From positions 1 through 36,686 of the forward strand of contig CASERH010000010.1 of NCBI GenBank assembly GCA_949290295.1: DNA of 36,686 nt. Direction: 5' to 3'. A model generated the notes under the pieces. It did not search any database. It had not been told where the DNA came from and saw only the letters and a list, made by a program, of their open reading frames with translations. Below, one piece after another: positions 23,677-34,670 of the stretch. Positions within the stretch are counted from its first letter, which is position 1. Each line of letters begins with the position of its first letter. The translations under genes were made by a program, and so were the position numbers. The DNA comes from an uncultured Pseudomonadota bacterium. GTDB lineage: Bacteria > Pseudomonadota > Alphaproteobacteria > RF32 > CAG-239.

Positions 23677-25025
23677 TAGCGTTTCTTTCTTCCGGCCAAA
23701 GAGGCCTTTCTGATTAAAGATTCATATTGATAAGCAATCAGGTGAGATTGGATTTGAGTTACAAAATCCATCGTAACCTGGACCACGATGAGCAAGGTTG
23801 TGCCGCCCAAAACAAACGGAACAGAGAGCTTGCTGATGAGGATCTCGGGCAAGATACACAAACCAACCAAATATACGGCACCCAACACAGTCAAACGAGT
23901 GATGACATAGTCAAGATAGTCTGCCGTATTTTTACCCGGACGAATACCGGCAATAAAACCGCCGTGCTTTTTCAGATTCTCGGCCGTCTCTTCCGGATTA
24001 AAAACAATCGCGGTATAGAAGAAAGCAAAGAAAGCAATTAAGAAAGCATACAACGCCAAGTACAGAGGCTGTCCATGGCTCAACATTTGGCTCAAATTTT
24101 GCACCCATGTCGGCCCATTTTCAGCACTCAAATTAGCAATAGTAATCGGCAGCAACAACAAAGAGCTGGCAAAAATCGGCGGGATAACGCCGGTGGGGTT
24201 AATTTTAAGCGGCAGGTGTGAACTTTCGGCAGCGGCCATCCGTCCCATAGCCTGACGCTTCGGATATTGAATAATGATTTTGCGTTGTGCTCTCTCAACA
24301 AACACAATGAGATAAATCAAGCCCAAAACCATAACCATCAACATTAAAATAACCCCGGCAGACATAGAACCGACACGCCCCAACTCAAAAGTCTGAGCCA
24401 AAGCACTTGGAATATTGGCAATAATACCAACCGTAATGATTAAAGAAGAACCGTTGCCGACACCGCGAGCAGTAATTTGCTCACCCAACCAAACGATAAA
24501 CATGGTACCGCCGACCAAAGAAACGATAGTCGTAAAGCGGAAAATAAAACCCGGCATAACTACCGCAGACAATCCGGCAGACCCGGTCATGCTCTCCAAC
24601 CCAACGGCGATACCATAACCTTGGATAATGGTAATCAAAACCGTCAGATAACGAGTATATTGTGTAACTTTACGATGTCCGGCCTCACCTTCTTTTTTAA
24701 GCGCCATCAAAGACGGAATCACGGATTGTCCGAGTTGGATAATGATGGAGGCCGAGATGTAGGGCATAATGTTCAGAGCAAAAATGGTCATACGCTCTAA
24801 AGCACCACCGGCGAACATATTAAACATACCCAAGATACCGCCGGAGTTACGCTCAAAAATCTCAGAGAGAATATGCGGGTCAATTCCCGGCAAGGGAATA
24901 AAAGTTCCCAATCTGAAAACGATTAATGCCAATACGGTAAACCACAATCTTTTTTTGAGTTCTTCTGCTTTGCCAAAGGCCGACATATCAAGGTTGGCGG
25001 CCATTTTCTCTGCCAGTGAAACCAT
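23676..25025 (-). CDS. secY: Protein translocase subunit SecY
   Basis: SecY is the ten-TM channel of the Sec translocon in the inner membrane. The 449 residues have the family landmarks GTFIPLPGID near the N-terminus, FERNSGGILGMFNMFAGGAL, QYTRYLTVLITIIQGYG and GGFIAGIRPGKNTADYLDYV. It is separated from rplO by a 444-base spacer with a terminator-like hairpin, so it may have its own promoter. Downstream it is coupled to adk. Confidence 0.98.
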   Translation of the reverse strand: MVSLAEKMAANLDMSAFGKAEELKKRLWFTVLALIVFRLGTFIPLPGIDPHILSEIFERNSGGILGMFNMFAGGALERMTIFALNIMPYISASIIIQLGQSVIPSLMALKKEGEAGHRKVTQYTRYLTVLITIIQGYGIAVGLESMTGSAGLSAVVMPGFIFRFTTIVSLVGGTMFIVWLGEQITARGVGNGSSLIITVGIIANIPSALAQTFELGRVGSMSAGVILMLMVMVLGLIYLIVFVERAQRKIIIQYPKRQAMGRMAAAESSHLPLKINPTGVIPPIFASSLLLLPITIANLSAENGPTWVQNLSQMLSHGQPLYLALYAFLIAFFAFFYTAIVFNPEETAENLKKHGGFIAGIRPGKNTADYLDYVITRLTVLGAVYLVGLCILPEILISKLSVPFVLGGTTLLIVVQVTMDFVTQIQSHLIAYQYESLIRKASLAGRKKR

Positions 25026-25469
25026 TTTTACTTCCTTAATCTATTATTTAAAACAAACAAACGGGACTAAATCCAGTCCTTTCAAGCTAAGATATTAATA
25101 CACTAAAAAATTTTTAATTCAACAATTTTATACTTATCAGCAATAAATTATAAAATAAAAAGGCATAGCGGTTTATTTTTGCTTTTGTCGCCCCACAGCA
25201 ATCAAACCATGTCGCCACTAATAGCCCTAAGAAAAGAAAAAGGCTTAAAGCCTTCAAGATGTTGCTTTAATTTTGCCTCTGTCAATGAATATGATTGCGC
25301 TGATGGAACAAGGCGTTCCTCTGGCCTGCCGCCACTATCAGCGACTTATCAAATTTTATGGCAAAAAACTTGAGTTTCACCAGCAAGAATTAAAATAGCT
25401 CACCCAAAAAATAAAAAAAGCGGCTCATTTTTATGAACCGCTTTTTATACCAGCTTCTACCAAAAAGTC
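25026..25469. other. 444-base secY-rplO spacer with short open frame
   Basis: A gap this long is unusual inside a spc operon. It holds an AT-rich part (25090-25170) and a short plus-strand frame at 25285-25398 (37 residues, from MNMIALMEQG to HQQELK), whose upstream in-frame sequence stays open back to about 25240. The frame matches nothing I recognise and could be a decayed gene end. A terminator hairpin lies at 25415-25446. Confidence 0.4.
25415..25446 (-). terminator. Terminator-like hairpin after rplO
   Basis: AAAAAGCGGCTCAT and ATGAACCGCTTTTT pair over about 14 bp with one mismatch. On the minus strand it ends in a T/A run. It lies 24 bases past the rplO stop and would separate rplO from secY. 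Confidence 0.75.
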
Positions 25470-25925
25470 TTAGGCGACGATATTTACCTTACCACCGGCT
25501 TTTTCAACTGCAGCAACCGCAGCTTTAGAAGCAGAGTTAACACTAACGTTAACCTTAGAGGTAACAGCACCGCGAGCCAACAAACGAACGCCATCCAAAG
25601 CCTTGCTGACAATACCCGCAGCCTGCAAAGATGCAACAGAAACATCCTCTGCATTCAACTTACCGGCATCAATAGCCTTTTGAATGGTATCCAAGTTAAC
25701 AACGGCAAATACCTTGGCAAACGGATTCTTAAAACCACGTTTCGGCAAACGACGATAAAGAGGCATTTGTCCGCCTTCAAATCCGCGTACAGCAACGCCT
25801 GAGCGAGACTTTTGGCCTTTTTGACCACGGCCGGCAGTCTTGCCAGAACCGGAGCCGATACCGCGGGCAACACGTTTACGGTCTTTGCGAGCACCTTGGT
25901 TATCTTTAATTTCATTAAGTTTCAT
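25470..25925 (-). CDS. rplO: 50S ribosomal protein L15
   Basis: L15 is a late-assembly protein of the large subunit that organises 23S rRNA. The 151 residues begin [20 protein letters not shown], with the Gly-rich [13 protein letters not shown] segment and the signature [20 protein letters not shown] terminator-like hairpin follows it. Upstream, a 135-base spacer with a long inverted repeat separates it from rpmD. Confidence 0.98.
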   Translation of the reverse strand: MKLNEIKDNQGARKDRKRVARGIGSGSGKTAGRGQKGQKSRSGVAVRGFEGGQMPLYRRLPKRGFKNPFAKVFAVVNLDTIQKAIDAGKLNAEDVSVASLQAAGIVSKALDGVRLLARGAVTSKVNVSVNSASKAAVAAVEKAGGKVNIVA

Positions 25926-25963
25926 TTTTCTTCACCTTAAAACAAATAAGCCATGAGTTTGAT

Positions 25964-26050
25964 AAGGAGGTGTGCTGCGCCGAAATTTTTGAGCGACGTG
26001 TACATTTAGAAGTACATGAGCAAAAAAATTTCAAGCATGACACCCCCTTT
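25964..26050. repeat. Long hairpin element, copy 1 (spc operon)
   Basis: The left arm (from AAGGAGGTGTG at 25964) is largely complementary to the right arm (ending ACACCCCCTTT at 26050). The middle reads GTGTACAT-TTAGA-AGTACATGA. The central core is shared with the two copies near the window end, although the arms differ. It fills most of the 135-base gap between rpmD and rplO. Confidence 0.75.
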
Positions 26051-26060
26051 GCAAACTCCA

Positions 26061-26246
26061 CTACTCCTCGACTTTAACCAGATGAGCAACCTTCTTAATC
26101 ATCCCGCGAACAGCAGATGTATCCTCAAGCTCAGCAGTCTTGTACATCTTGTTCAATCCGAGACCGATCAAAGTAGCTCTCTGATCGGCCGGACGACCGA
26201 TCGGGCTTTTAATTTGGGTAACTTTTATTGTCTTCTTATTAGCCAT
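26061..26246 (-). CDS. rpmD: 50S ribosomal protein L30
   Basis: L30 is a small 5S/23S-associated large-subunit protein. The 61 residues ([20 protein letters not shown], then LGLNKMYKT) match the bacterial short form. It begins 2 bases after the rpsE stop and is followed by the hairpin element at 25964-26050. Confidence 0.97.
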   Translation of the reverse strand: MANKKTIKVTQIKSPIGRPADQRATLIGLGLNKMYKTAELEDTSAVRGMIKKVAHLVKVEE

Positions 26247-26248
26247 AA

Positions 26249-26821
26249 TTATGCCTCCTCAACAGCGAGTTTAGCATTGCTGGTGTTTTCGCGGCGGCTG
26301 ACGATATCGCCAACTTTCTTGCCACGTTTAGCAGCAACCATACGAGGTGAATTGATAGCTTCCAGAGCGTTAAAAGTAGCCTTAATCATATTGTATGGGT
26401 TGTTTGACCCCAATGATTTGGCAACCACGTCCTGAACACCCAAAACTTCGAAAATAGCACGCATCGGGCCACCGGCAATAACACCGGTACCGGCAGGAGC
26501 AGTACGAAGATAAACTTTACCAGCGCCGAAACGACCAGCGACATCATGGTGAAGAGTTCTTCCCTCACGCAACGGAATGCGAACCATATTTTTCTTAGCT
26601 TCGTTAGTAGCCTTGGTAATAGCCTCAGGAACCTCACTGGCCTTACCGGTACCGAAACCGACGCGACCTTTTTGGTCACCAACGACAACGATAGCGGCAA
26701 AAGACATAGTGCGGCCACCTTTAACGGTTTTGGCTACACGGTTAATATGAACCAGTTTCTCAACCAATTCTTCTTTCTTTTCCGTCTTATTATTACGACG
26801 ATCTACAGCTTGTTGTGCCAT
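26249..26821 (-). CDS. rpsE: 30S ribosomal protein S5
   Basis: S5 lies near the mRNA entry and decoding region and affects fidelity. The 190 residues have the double-stranded-RNA-type domain with [20 protein letters not shown] and the conserved [18 protein letters not shown]. There is a modest N-terminal extension ([18 protein letters not shown]). Confidence 0.98.
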   Translation of the reverse strand: MAQQAVDRRNNKTEKKEELVEKLVHINRVAKTVKGGRTMSFAAIVVVGDQKGRVGFGTGKASEVPEAITKATNEAKKNMVRIPLREGRTLHHDVAGRFGAGKVYLRTAPAGTGVIAGGPMRAIFEVLGVQDVVAKSLGSNNPYNMIKATFNALEAINSPRMVAAKRGKKVGDIVSRRENTSNAKLAVEEA

Positions 26822-26832
26822 TTCCTAAACTC

Positions 26833-27195
26833 CTAGAATTTCAAACCAGCTTCACGAGCTGCATCAGCCAAAGCCTTAATACGGCCATGATAGATATAGC
26901 CACTGCGATCAAAGACAACCTCACTAACGCCAGACTTAAGAGCGCGCTCGGCAATCAATTTACCGATAAAGCTTGCAGCCTCAACATTAGAAGACTTTTT
27001 GATGTTGTCGCGAACTTCCTTCTCCAAAGTAGAAGCAGAAGCAACCGTAACACCTTTGGTATCGTCAATAATCTGAGCATATACATGCATATTGCTGCGA
27101 AATACAGACAATCTCATCTTTCCATTCGCAGTTTTTTTGAGAGCAGACCGAATGCGGTCTCTTCTCTCTTGAAACAATTCTCTTGGCGTACTCAT
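26833..27195 (-). CDS. rplR: 50S ribosomal protein L18
   Basis: L18 binds 5S rRNA in the central protuberance. The 120 residues include [18 protein letters not shown] and the C-terminal [20 protein letters not shown], both standard family blocks. It is 12 bases downstream of rplF. Confidence 0.97.
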   Translation of the reverse strand: MSTPRELFQERRDRIRSALKKTANGKMRLSVFRSNMHVYAQIIDDTKGVTVASASTLEKEVRDNIKKSSNVEAASFIGKLIAERALKSGVSEVVFDRSGYIYHGRIKALADAAREAGLKF

Positions 27196-27207
27196 TTAAT
27201 TCATTCC

Positions 27208-27747
27208 TTATTTCTTCTTGCCTTCTTTACGACGGATATATTCACCTTCATATTTTACGCCTTTACCTTTGTAGGGCTCAGGTTTTCTGAACTTGCGAAT
27301 TTCCGCGGCAAATTGACCAACAAGTTGCTTATCGGCACCAGAGATTGTAATCTGAGTAGCACTCGGGCAGCTAACCTTAATACCCTTAGGAGCCTCAACC
27401 GGAACATCATGAGAAAATCCGAGAGACAAAACCAATTTATTGCTGCCTTCAACACGAGCTTTGTAACCAACGCCAACCAATTCAAGATTCTTAGTAAATC
27501 CGTCATGAACGCCTTTTACAATGCAATTGATATTAGCTCTGGTGGTACCCCACAAAGCGCGAGAATGTTTGTTCTCAAGCTTCGGAGTAACAACAACCTT
27601 GTTTTCATTAACTTCTACGGCAATATGATCTGCGTCAAAAGTATGGGAAAGCTCACCGAGCTTACCGCTGGCCTTAACCAAATTACCTTCAACAACAACC
27701 TTAACGCCTTCAGGGACGATAACCGGATATTTTCCAACTCTAGACAT
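27208..27747 (-). CDS. rplF: 50S ribosomal protein L6
   Basis: L6 sits near the factor-binding site of the large subunit. The 179 residues start MSRVGKYPVIVPEGVKV, with the repeated beta-domain architecture and the C-terminal signature PEPYKGKGVKYEGEYIRRKE. Confidence 0.98.
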   Translation of the reverse strand: MSRVGKYPVIVPEGVKVVVEGNLVKASGKLGELSHTFDADHIAVEVNENKVVVTPKLENKHSRALWGTTRANINCIVKGVHDGFTKNLELVGVGYKARVEGSNKLVLSLGFSHDVPVEAPKGIKVSCPSATQITISGADKQLVGQFAAEIRKFRKPEPYKGKGVKYEGEYIRRKEGKKK

Positions 27748-27759
27748 CCTATTTCTCCC

Positions 27760-28158
27760 TTAAAATACCTGGCACAAAATTTCGCCGCCGACATTGGCCT
27801 TACGAGCATCATTGTCGCTCATAACACCGGCCGGTGTTGAAATAATGGAAATACCAAGACCGTTATAAACTCTGGGCAAATCTTTAACGCTGGAATAAAC
27901 CCGACGTCCCGGAGTAGATACACGGTAAATTTCAGTAATAACAGAAGTACCCTCATGATACTTCAACTTAATGCGAAGTTCATCGACACCCGGACGAACG
28001 TTAACACGTTCATAACCCAAGATGTAACCTTCTTTTTTGAGAACTTCCAAAACATTTTCACGCAAGCGGGAAGCCGGAGATACAACCTCACTCTTCTTCG
28101 CTCTTTGTGCGTTTCTGATGCGTGTGAGCATATCGCCCAAAGGATCGGACATAGACAT
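27760..28158 (-). CDS. rpsH: 30S ribosomal protein S8
   Basis: S8 is a primary 16S rRNA binder and, in E. coli, the repressor of the spc operon. The 132 residues begin [20 protein letters not shown] and end [20 protein letters not shown] plus ILCQVF, the family C-terminus. The strong GGGAGGAAG upstream is spaced for the ATG at 28158, so I keep that start over the second Met. Confidence 0.98.
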   Translation of the reverse strand: MSMSDPLGDMLTRIRNAQRAKKSEVVSPASRLRENVLEVLKKEGYILGYERVNVRPGVDELRIKLKYHEGTSVITEIYRVSTPGRRVYSSVKDLPRVYNGLGISIISTPAGVMSDNDARKANVGGEILCQVF

Positions 28159-28170
28159 ATATCTTCCCTC

Positions 28171-28476
28171 CTACCAGCTAGATTTAACCAAACCGGGAAT
28201 TTCACCAAAGCTGGCCATATCTCTGAGTTCGATACGAGCCAAACCGAATTTCCGGTAAACACCACGAGAACGCCCCGTAAGCTTGCAACGATTGCGATAA
28301 CGAATCTTTGCAGAGTTGCGCGGCAATTCAGCCAATTTCAAAGTAGCTTGGAATCTCTCTTCCGGAGAGATGGTTTTATCCATAACTATCTTTTTGAGCT
28401 TAGCGCGGCGAGAAGCAAACTTCTCAGCCATCTTAGCTCTTTTCAAGTTTCTGTAAACTGAACTTGTTTTTGCCAT
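28171..28476 (-). CDS. rpsN: 30S ribosomal protein S14
   Basis: S14 assembles into the 30S head. The 101 residues are the long, zinc-free proteobacterial form, with no CxxC pairs. [20 protein letters not shown] is the family signature, and it ends [11 protein letters not shown]. Confidence 0.98.
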   Translation of the reverse strand: MAKTSSVYRNLKRAKMAEKFASRRAKLKKIVMDKTISPEERFQATLKLAELPRNSAKIRYRNRCKLTGRSRGVYRKFGLARIELRDMASFGEIPGLVKSSW

Positions 28477-28487
28477 TCTTTTTCCCC

Positions 28488-29027
28488 TTATTTCTTGTAA
28501 GGAAGGTTAAAGCCGGTCAGAAGAGCCTTAGCTTCTTCATCAGTCTTTGCAGTTGTGCAGATGCAAATATCCATACCGCGAACATTCTCAACCTTATCAT
28601 AGTTGATTTCGGGGAAAATGATTTGCTCTTTAATACCAAAAGCAAAGTTACCTCTTCCGTCAAAGTTCTTACCGGTAATACCGTGGAAGTCTCTAACGCG
28701 GGGCAAAGCCATGTTAATCAGTCTTTCCAGAAACTCATACATTCTGGTAGAACGCAAAGTTACTTTACAGCCAATCGGCATGCCTTCTCTAACTTTGAAG
28801 GTAGCAATCGACTTACGAGCTTTGGTAACAACCGGTTTTTGACCGGCGATCAAAGCGAGCTCCTCAACAGCGTTGTTGAGCTTTTTCTTATCGGTAACGG
28901 CGTCGCCGATACCCATATTCAATACAATTTTAGTCAGCTTCGGAATCTCATGTGGGTTGGTGTAACCGAATTTCTCCACAAGAGATTTTTTTATGACTTC
29001 ATTGTACAATGTCTCAAAATTTGCCAT
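28488..29027 (-). CDS. rplE: 50S ribosomal protein L5
   Basis: L5 binds 5S rRNA and contacts P-site tRNA. The ATG at 29027 gives 179 residues, the family length, and is preceded by GGGAGAAAAATTT. An earlier ATG at 29042 overlaps the rplX stop and would place the ribosome site inside the gene. [19 protein letters not shown] and [11 protein letters not shown] are family blocks. Confidence 0.97.
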   Translation of the reverse strand: MANFETLYNEVIKKSLVEKFGYTNPHEIPKLTKIVLNMGIGDAVTDKKKLNNAVEELALIAGQKPVVTKARKSIATFKVREGMPIGCKVTLRSTRMYEFLERLINMALPRVRDFHGITGKNFDGRGNFAFGIKEQIIFPEINYDKVENVRGMDICICTTAKTDEEAKALLTGFNLPYKK

Positions 29028-29041
29028 AAATTTTTCTCCCA

Positions 29042-29350
29042 TTAATCGATTACTTCACCGGTTTTACGAGCAACGCGCACTTTTTTACCGTCAACGGTTT
29101 TATATCCGATTTTGGTAGCCTTGCCGTCTTTAGCAAGAGCCACGTTAGAAACATGGATCGGCGCTTCTTTAGTAACAATTCCGCCCGGAGTTGTCTGGCT
29201 GGGTTTCGTATGGCGTTTAACCAAGTTAACACCCTGAACCACAACCTTATTCTCTTTAGGCATAGCTTTTACTACTTCACCAGTTTTGCCTTTGTCATCA
29301 CCTGACAAAATTACAACTTGGTCACCCTTTTTAATTTTCAACTTAGGCAT
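29042..29350 (-). CDS. rplX: 50S ribosomal protein L24
   Basis: L24 starts large-subunit assembly. The 102 residues have the KOW motif ([20 protein letters not shown]) and [16 protein letters not shown]. The start overlaps the rplN stop by one base (TAATG type), suggesting coupling. Confidence 0.97.
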   Translation of the reverse strand: MPKLKIKKGDQVVILSGDDKGKTGEVVKAMPKENKVVVQGVNLVKRHTKPSQTTPGGIVTKEAPIHVSNVALAKDGKATKIGYKTVDGKKVRVARKTGEVID

Positions 29351-29718
29351 TATAATACCTCCGGTGCTAATGAAATAATTTTCATAAATTTCTTGGCACG
29401 CAATTCTCTGGTAACGGGGCCAAAGATACGAGTACCGATAGGCTCACCGTCTTTGTTAATCAAAACTGCGGCGTTTTTATCAAAACGGATAACAGATCCG
29501 TCTTTACGTCTGATGTCAGAAGCCGTACGAACAATAACAGCCTTCATAACATCACCTTTCTTAACACGACCCTTAGGAATAGCATCTTTAACAGACACTA
29601 CAATAACGTCACCTACAGAAGCGTGCATTCTCTTGGACCCGCCAAGAACCTTAATGCACTGCACCTGACGTGCGCCAGAGTTGTCGGCTACATCAAGGTT
29701 GGTTTGCATTTGAATCAT
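29350..29718 (-). CDS. rplN: 50S ribosomal protein L14
   Basis: L14 lies at the subunit interface. The 122 residues begin [20 protein letters not shown] and contain [20 protein letters not shown] and [14 protein letters not shown] 132-base spacer with a perfect hairpin separates it from rpsQ upstream. Confidence 0.98.
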   Translation of the reverse strand: MIQMQTNLDVADNSGARQVQCIKVLGGSKRMHASVGDVIVVSVKDAIPKGRVKKGDVMKAVIVRTASDIRRKDGSVIRFDKNAAVLINKDGEPIGTRIFGPVTRELRAKKFMKIISLAPEVL

Positions 29719-29780
29719 TTTTCAATTCCTTTTCTTTTGTTTAAGTTAATCAACTTCGCGGCTTTGAAGTCTTTTCCGAC

Positions 29781-29807
29781 GGCGGAGATAAACTCGAAAT
29801 CTCCGCC
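29781..29807 (-). other. Hairpin in the rpsQ-rplN spacer
   Basis: GGCGGAGAT (29781-29789) and ATCTCCGCC (29799-29807) form a perfect 9-bp stem with a 9-base loop. No T-run follows on the minus strand. It may be an attenuation or processing site in the spc leader. Confidence 0.55.
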
Positions 29808-29850
29808 CCGAAAAATCTTTTCAGACACCGCACCAGTCGGTTAACACTCT

Positions 29851-30096
29851 CTAGGCGTTGTCTTCACTATTTGACATTACTGTCCAGCACTTAGTCTTAG
29901 AATACGGAACCGATTCGATAATGCGGACGGTATCCCCGACTTTGCACTGATTGTTTTCATCATGAGCAGCATATTTTTTGCTTTTCTTGATGAACTTTTT
30001 GTATACAGGATGCATAACCTGACGCTCTACGCGGACAACAACGGTCTTATCCTGCTTGTCACTAACAACAACACCTTGAAGAATTCTCTTAGGCAT
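29851..30096 (-). CDS. rpsQ: 30S ribosomal protein S17
   Basis: S17 is an OB-fold primary binder of 16S rRNA. The 81 residues start [20 protein letters not shown] and contain [14 protein letters not shown] and VGDTVRIIE, the family signature. Confidence 0.97.
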   Translation of the reverse strand: MPKRILQGVVVSDKQDKTVVVRVERQVMHPVYKKFIKKSKKYAAHDENNQCKVGDTVRIIESVPYSKTKCWTVMSNSEDNA

Positions 30097-30107
30097 ACTC
30101 TTTTCTC

Positions 30108-30305
30108 CTAACTATTCTTCTTGCGCTCGGAAAGGAGCGTGTTGATTTTTGCTACTTCACGACGGACGTTTCTTAATACAGCAGTATTTTGTAATTGTCC
30201 AGTAGATTGTTGCACCCGAAGGTTAAATTGCTCTTTTTTGCACTCAAGCAACTTTGCCTCCAGTTCATCAATACTCATAGCACGAAGATCTTTTGTTTTA
30301 ACCAT
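30108..30305 (-). CDS. rpmC: 50S ribosomal protein L29
   Basis: L29 is a small helical-hairpin protein by the tunnel exit. The 65 residues contain [20 protein letters not shown] and [15 protein letters not shown]. It starts 2 bases after the rplP stop. Confidence 0.97.
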   Translation of the reverse strand: MVKTKDLRAMSIDELEAKLLECKKEQFNLRVQQSTGQLQNTAVLRNVRREVAKINTLLSERKKNS

Positions 30306-30307
30306 TT

Positions 30308-30733
30308 TTAGGCTCCTTGCTCTGAATTAAGTTTCTTAACAAACTTGGTCTTAATCGGCAATTTGGCAGCACCCAAAGCAAAAGCTGCGCGTGCGGTCTC
30401 TTCATCGATTCCTTCTGCTTCAAACAGAATACGACCCGGTTTAACTCTGGCAATCCAGAACTCTACAGAGCCCTTACCTTTACCCATACGAACCTCAGCA
30501 GGTTTATCTGATACAGGAACATCTGGGAAAATTCGGATCCATAATCTTCCGGCTCTTTTCATCTCACGGGTAATCGCACGACGTGCAGCCTCGATCTGGC
30601 GAGCAGTAATACGATCCGGAGTCAAAGCCTTCAATCCATATGAACCGAAATCTAAGCTTGATCCGCCTTTGGCCAGGCCGTGAATACGACCCTTATGCTG
30701 TTTGCGGAACTTTAATCTTTTAGGACTTAACAT
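30308..30733 (-). CDS. rplP: 50S ribosomal protein L16
   Basis: L16 helps place A-site tRNA. The 141 residues begin [20 protein letters not shown]. They have [20 protein letters not shown] and [20 protein letters not shown], with the Arg region that is hydroxylated in some bacteria. Confidence 0.98.
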   Translation of the reverse strand: MLSPKRLKFRKQHKGRIHGLAKGGSSLDFGSYGLKALTPDRITARQIEAARRAITREMKRAGRLWIRIFPDVPVSDKPAEVRMGKGKGSVEFWIARVKPGRILFEAEGIDEETARAAFALGAAKLPIKTKFVKKLNSEQGA

Positions 30734-30745
30734 TTCTATTCACCT

Positions 30746-31414
30746 TTATTTCTGTTCAGCCAGTTTTTTATCCTGAGCCATCGGATCATGAGCCATAATC
30801 TCGCCCTTGTAGATCCAAACTTTTACACCGCAGGCACCATAAGTGGTGTGAGCTGTGGAAGTTGCATAGTCAATGTCAGCACGCAGAGTATGCAAAGGCA
30901 CGCGACCTTCACGATAATACTCTGTTCTGGCAATTTCTGCACCGCCCAAACGCCCAGAGCAGCAAACCTTGATACCCTCAGCGCCCAAACGCAGAGCAGA
31001 CTGCATAACGCGCTTCATGGCACGACGGAAAGCCACACGGCGTTCCAACTGCTGAGCAACACTGTCAGCCACCAATTTGGCATCGAGTTCTGGCTTTCTG
31101 ACTTCCAGAATATTCAACTGAACTTCAGAGTCTGTTAATTTCTGAATTTCTTTGCGCAAGGCCTCGATATCCTGACCTTTTTTGCCGATAACCACACCCG
31201 GACGAGCGGAATGAATGGTAACGCGGGCTTTTTTGGCCGGACGTTCAATAACAATCTTGCTGATACCGGCCTGAGCCAGTTTTTCTTTCAGAAACTTTTT
31301 AATTTTAACATCTTCAAGGAGGTAGTCAGCATATTTTTCATCTGCATACCAACGGGAATCCCATGTACGGTTAACCCCGAGACGAAGACTGGTAGGATTT
31401 ACTTTTTGTCCCAT
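30746..31414 (-). CDS. rpsC: 30S ribosomal protein S3
   Basis: S3 lines the mRNA entry channel. The start [18 protein letters not shown] at 31414 is the family N-terminus. An upstream TTG at 31444 would extend it into the rplV coding end and is rejected. The KH domain loop reads [14 protein letters not shown]. The product has 222 residues. Confidence 0.97.
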   Translation of the reverse strand: MGQKVNPTSLRLGVNRTWDSRWYADEKYADYLLEDVKIKKFLKEKLAQAGISKIVIERPAKKARVTIHSARPGVVIGKKGQDIEALRKEIQKLTDSEVQLNILEVRKPELDAKLVADSVAQQLERRVAFRRAMKRVMQSALRLGAEGIKVCCSGRLGGAEIARTEYYREGRVPLHTLRADIDYATSTAHTTYGACGVKVWIYKGEIMAHDPMAQDKKLAEQK

Positions 31415-31418
31415 TAGT

Positions 31419-31793
31419 TTACTCCCCACGCTCAGCAACAACAATGGTCATGTTGGAGAAAGGTTTCAAAACTCTAGCTCCACGTCCACGACCTCTGGCG
31501 TGCATACGTTTCATTACTAAACCCTTGCCCACGAAAGCTTCTTTAACAAAAAGCTTATCAATGTTCAACTGGTGGTTATTCTCAGCGTTAGCAATAGCTG
31601 ATTGCAAAATAGCCAAAGCTACTTTTGCGATTCTCTTCTTAGAAAAGCTCAGCTCGGCAACAGCCTTAGAAGCGCTCAAACCACGGATAGAAGCGGCAAC
31701 CAAATTCAGTTTGCGCGGAGAAGTACGGATTGAGTGGCAAACGGCCAAAGCCTCATTTGCGGCAACTCTTCTAGCATCTTTAGACTTGCTCAT
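31419..31793 (-). CDS. rplV: 50S ribosomal protein L22
   Basis: L22 reaches into the peptide exit tunnel. The 124 residues contain [20 protein letters not shown] and [17 protein letters not shown], the hook-loop region. The start overlaps the rpsS stop by one base. Confidence 0.97.
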   Translation of the reverse strand: MSKSKDARRVAANEALAVCHSIRTSPRKLNLVAASIRGLSASKAVAELSFSKKRIAKVALAILQSAIANAENNHQLNIDKLFVKEAFVGKGLVMKRMHARGRGRGARVLKPFSNMTIVVAERGE

Positions 31794-32074
31794 TATGCAC
31801 CTCTCTTAGCTTTTTTGTCTGCAGCGTGGCCGTAGAAAGTACGGGTCGGAGCAAACTCACCAAATTTGTGACCAATCATATCCTCGGTAACCAAAACCGG
31901 GATAAACTTGTGACCATTGTGGACACCGAATGTCAAGCCGACAAACTGCGGCAACATTGTAGAACGGCGAGACCAGATTTTAATCACTTCATTACGGCTG
32001 GAAGCCTTAGCTGCTTCAGCTTTTTTCAGAAGATAGCCATCAACAAACGGCCCTTTCCATACGGAACGTGTCAT
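31793..32074 (-). CDS. rpsS: 30S ribosomal protein S19
   Basis: S19 forms the top of the 30S head with S13. I start at the ATG at 32074 ([18 protein letters not shown], 93 residues), the usual N-terminus, with AAGGAG eight or nine bases upstream. A TTG two codons earlier is not needed. The C-terminal [20 protein letters not shown] is standard. Confidence 0.97.
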   Translation of the reverse strand: MTRSVWKGPFVDGYLLKKAEAAKASSRNEVIKIWSRRSTMLPQFVGLTFGVHNGHKFIPVLVTEDMIGHKFGEFAPTRTFYGHAADKKAKRGA

Positions 32075-32086
32075 ATGCAAATCTCC

Positions 32087-32923
<837 letters not shown>

Positions 32924-32926
32924 TTT

Positions 32927-33244
32927 CTAAATCCCTGTAGTAACATCAATGTTTTGACCTTCGGCCAAAGTAACAACGGCTTTCTTGAAGTCAGAACGCT
33001 GACCGACATAGCCTTTGAAACGTTTTTCTTTGCCGAACTGACGAATTGTATTAACCTTGTTTACCTTAACATTAAAGATTGCCTCAACAGCAGCCTTAAC
33101 GTCATCTTTGCTGGCAGACAAAGGAACCAAGAACGTAACCTTACCGGCCTCGGAAGAAATCATGGATTTCTCGGTAATAACCGGACGAACGAGAGTATCG
33201 TACATCTTTGCAGTTACATTGTTTGTTTTGCTGGACTTACTCAT
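32927..33244 (-). CDS. rplW: 50S ribosomal protein L23
   Basis: L23 sits at the tunnel exit and docks trigger factor and SRP. The ATG at 33244 overlaps the rplD stop as ATGA; an upstream TTG at 33265 is rejected. The 105 residues contain [31 protein letters not shown] and [14 protein letters not shown]. Confidence 0.97.
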   Translation of the reverse strand: MSKSSKTNNVTAKMYDTLVRPVITEKSMISSEAGKVTFLVPLSASKDDVKAAVEAIFNVKVNKVNTIRQFGKEKRFKGYVGQRSDFKKAVVTLAEGQNIDVTTGI

Positions 33245-33861
33245 TTCAATCTTTCTCCTAAGCAAACAACTGCGTCTTTAGTCAAAACCAGTTTGTCTTT
33301 TCTCAAGATGTCATATACGTTGGCACCAACGGTCGGCAATACATCAACACCAATAATGTTTCTGCTGGCCAAAGCAAAGTTCATATCAACTTCTTTTCCG
33401 TCGATGAATAAGCTGTTGGTCAAACCGCAAGCAGCCAATTTCTCTTGGAGCTCTTTGGTTTTGGGAGCAGCCAACTTGGCTTCGTCGATAATAACCAAAT
33501 TACCCTCTTTAGCCTTAGCAGAAAGAGCGGTTTTCAAACCAAGTTTTCTAAACTTCTTGGTCAGCTCATGAGAATGGTCACGAACGACTGGGCCGAATAC
33601 GACACCACCTTTTCTAAATTGGGTACCTTTGCGAGAACCCTGACGAGCACGTCCGCCGCCTTTTTGCTTAAACGGCTTAGCAGGTGTCAAGGCAACCTCG
33701 GAACGACCTTTGGTCTTATGGTTACCAGATTGTAGTCTGGCCAACTGCCAAACAACAACACGGTGCAAAATATCCGGACGAACTTCCAAACCGAAAATAG
33801 ATTCGTCAAGTTCAATTGTCCCGACATTTTTATTATCTAAATTTAAGATGTCCTGTTTCAT
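33241..33861 (-). CDS. rplD: 50S ribosomal protein L4
   Basis: L4 is a tunnel protein and, in E. coli, the regulator of the S10 operon. The 206 residues include the long basic loop ([20 protein letters not shown]) that enters the 50S core and the Rossmann-like LVIIDEAKL region. Its TGA overlaps the rplW ATG. Confidence 0.97.
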   Translation of the reverse strand: MKQDILNLDNKNVGTIELDESIFGLEVRPDILHRVVVWQLARLQSGNHKTKGRSEVALTPAKPFKQKGGGRARQGSRKGTQFRKGGVVFGPVVRDHSHELTKKFRKLGLKTALSAKAKEGNLVIIDEAKLAAPKTKELQEKLAACGLTNSLFIDGKEVDMNFALASRNIIGVDVLPTVGANVYDILRKDKLVLTKDAVVCLGERLK

Positions 33862-33880
33862 AATTTTAATCCTTTAATTT

Positions 33881-34603
33881 CTATGCATTCTCAGCCGGGG
33901 TTTCGGCTTTAACTGCAACAGGTTCATCAGCTTTTTTCAAACCGGCAGGCATCGGCAATTTGACGGATGCAGGCTTCTTTACAGCATCGGTAATATAAAC
34001 CCAGCTGTTTTCACAACCCGGAACACCACCTTTAACCATAATCAACCCCTTATCGGCGTCAACAGACACAACCTTCAAGTTCTGAACGGTAACGCGCTCA
34101 TCACCCATATGGCCGGCCATTTTCTTGCCCTTAAATACTTTACCGGGATCTTGTCTTTGTCCTGTAGAACCATGAGAACGGTGAGAAATAGATACACCGT
34201 GAGATGCTTCCAAACCGGCAAAGTTGTGACGTTTCATAACACCGGCAAAACCTTTACCGATAGATGTTCCGCAAACATCAACAAACTGACCGGGAACAAA
34301 ATGTTCTACAGATAATTTATCGCCGACAGAAAGCAAGCAATCTTCAGAAACTCTGAATTCTGCCAATTTCTTTTTCGGCTCAACATTAGCTTTGGCGAAA
34401 TGACCTTTCAACGGTTTGGAAAGGTTCTTGGCTTTAATGTTTCCGCAGCCCAGCTGAACGGCGGTATACCCGTCTCTCTCTTTGGTTCTGACGTCAACAA
34501 CCTCAAGCCCGTCCACATGCAAAACAGTAACCGGAATATGAGTTCCGTCCATTTCAAACACGCGTGACATTCCAAGCTTTTTTGCGATTAGACCCGTACG
34601 CAT
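33881..34603 (-). CDS. rplC: 50S ribosomal protein L3
   Basis: L3 is an early assembly protein near the peptidyl transferase centre. The 240 residues start [16 protein letters not shown] and contain [20 protein letters not shown], where a Gln is methylated in some bacteria. The tail after about residue 220 is Ala/Glu/Lys/Pro-rich and longer than in E. coli. Confidence 0.98.
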   Translation of the reverse strand: MRTGLIAKKLGMSRVFEMDGTHIPVTVLHVDGLEVVDVRTKERDGYTAVQLGCGNIKAKNLSKPLKGHFAKANVEPKKKLAEFRVSEDCLLSVGDKLSVEHFVPGQFVDVCGTSIGKGFAGVMKRHNFAGLEASHGVSISHRSHGSTGQRQDPGKVFKGKKMAGHMGDERVTVQNLKVVSVDADKGLIMVKGGVPGCENSWVYITDAVKKPASVKLPMPAGLKKADEPVAVKAETPAENA

Positions 34604-34670
34604 TATTAATATTTCCTTTTCTTAATTGGTTGACTTTTCCAAAAACTCCAAAAAGCCAACATTAACGTTA

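Noticed and set aside
25179..25373. 64-codon plus-strand frame in the secY-rplO spacer
   Set aside because: No ribosome site and no family likeness. The overlapping frame ending at 25398 is the only one worth a note, and only as a possible remnant.
26815..27840. Long plus-strand open frame of 341 codons opposite rpsE, rplR, rplF and rpsH
   Set aside because: It lies antisense to four certain ribosomal protein genes, has no ribosome site and resembles no family. It is a shadow of their codon use.
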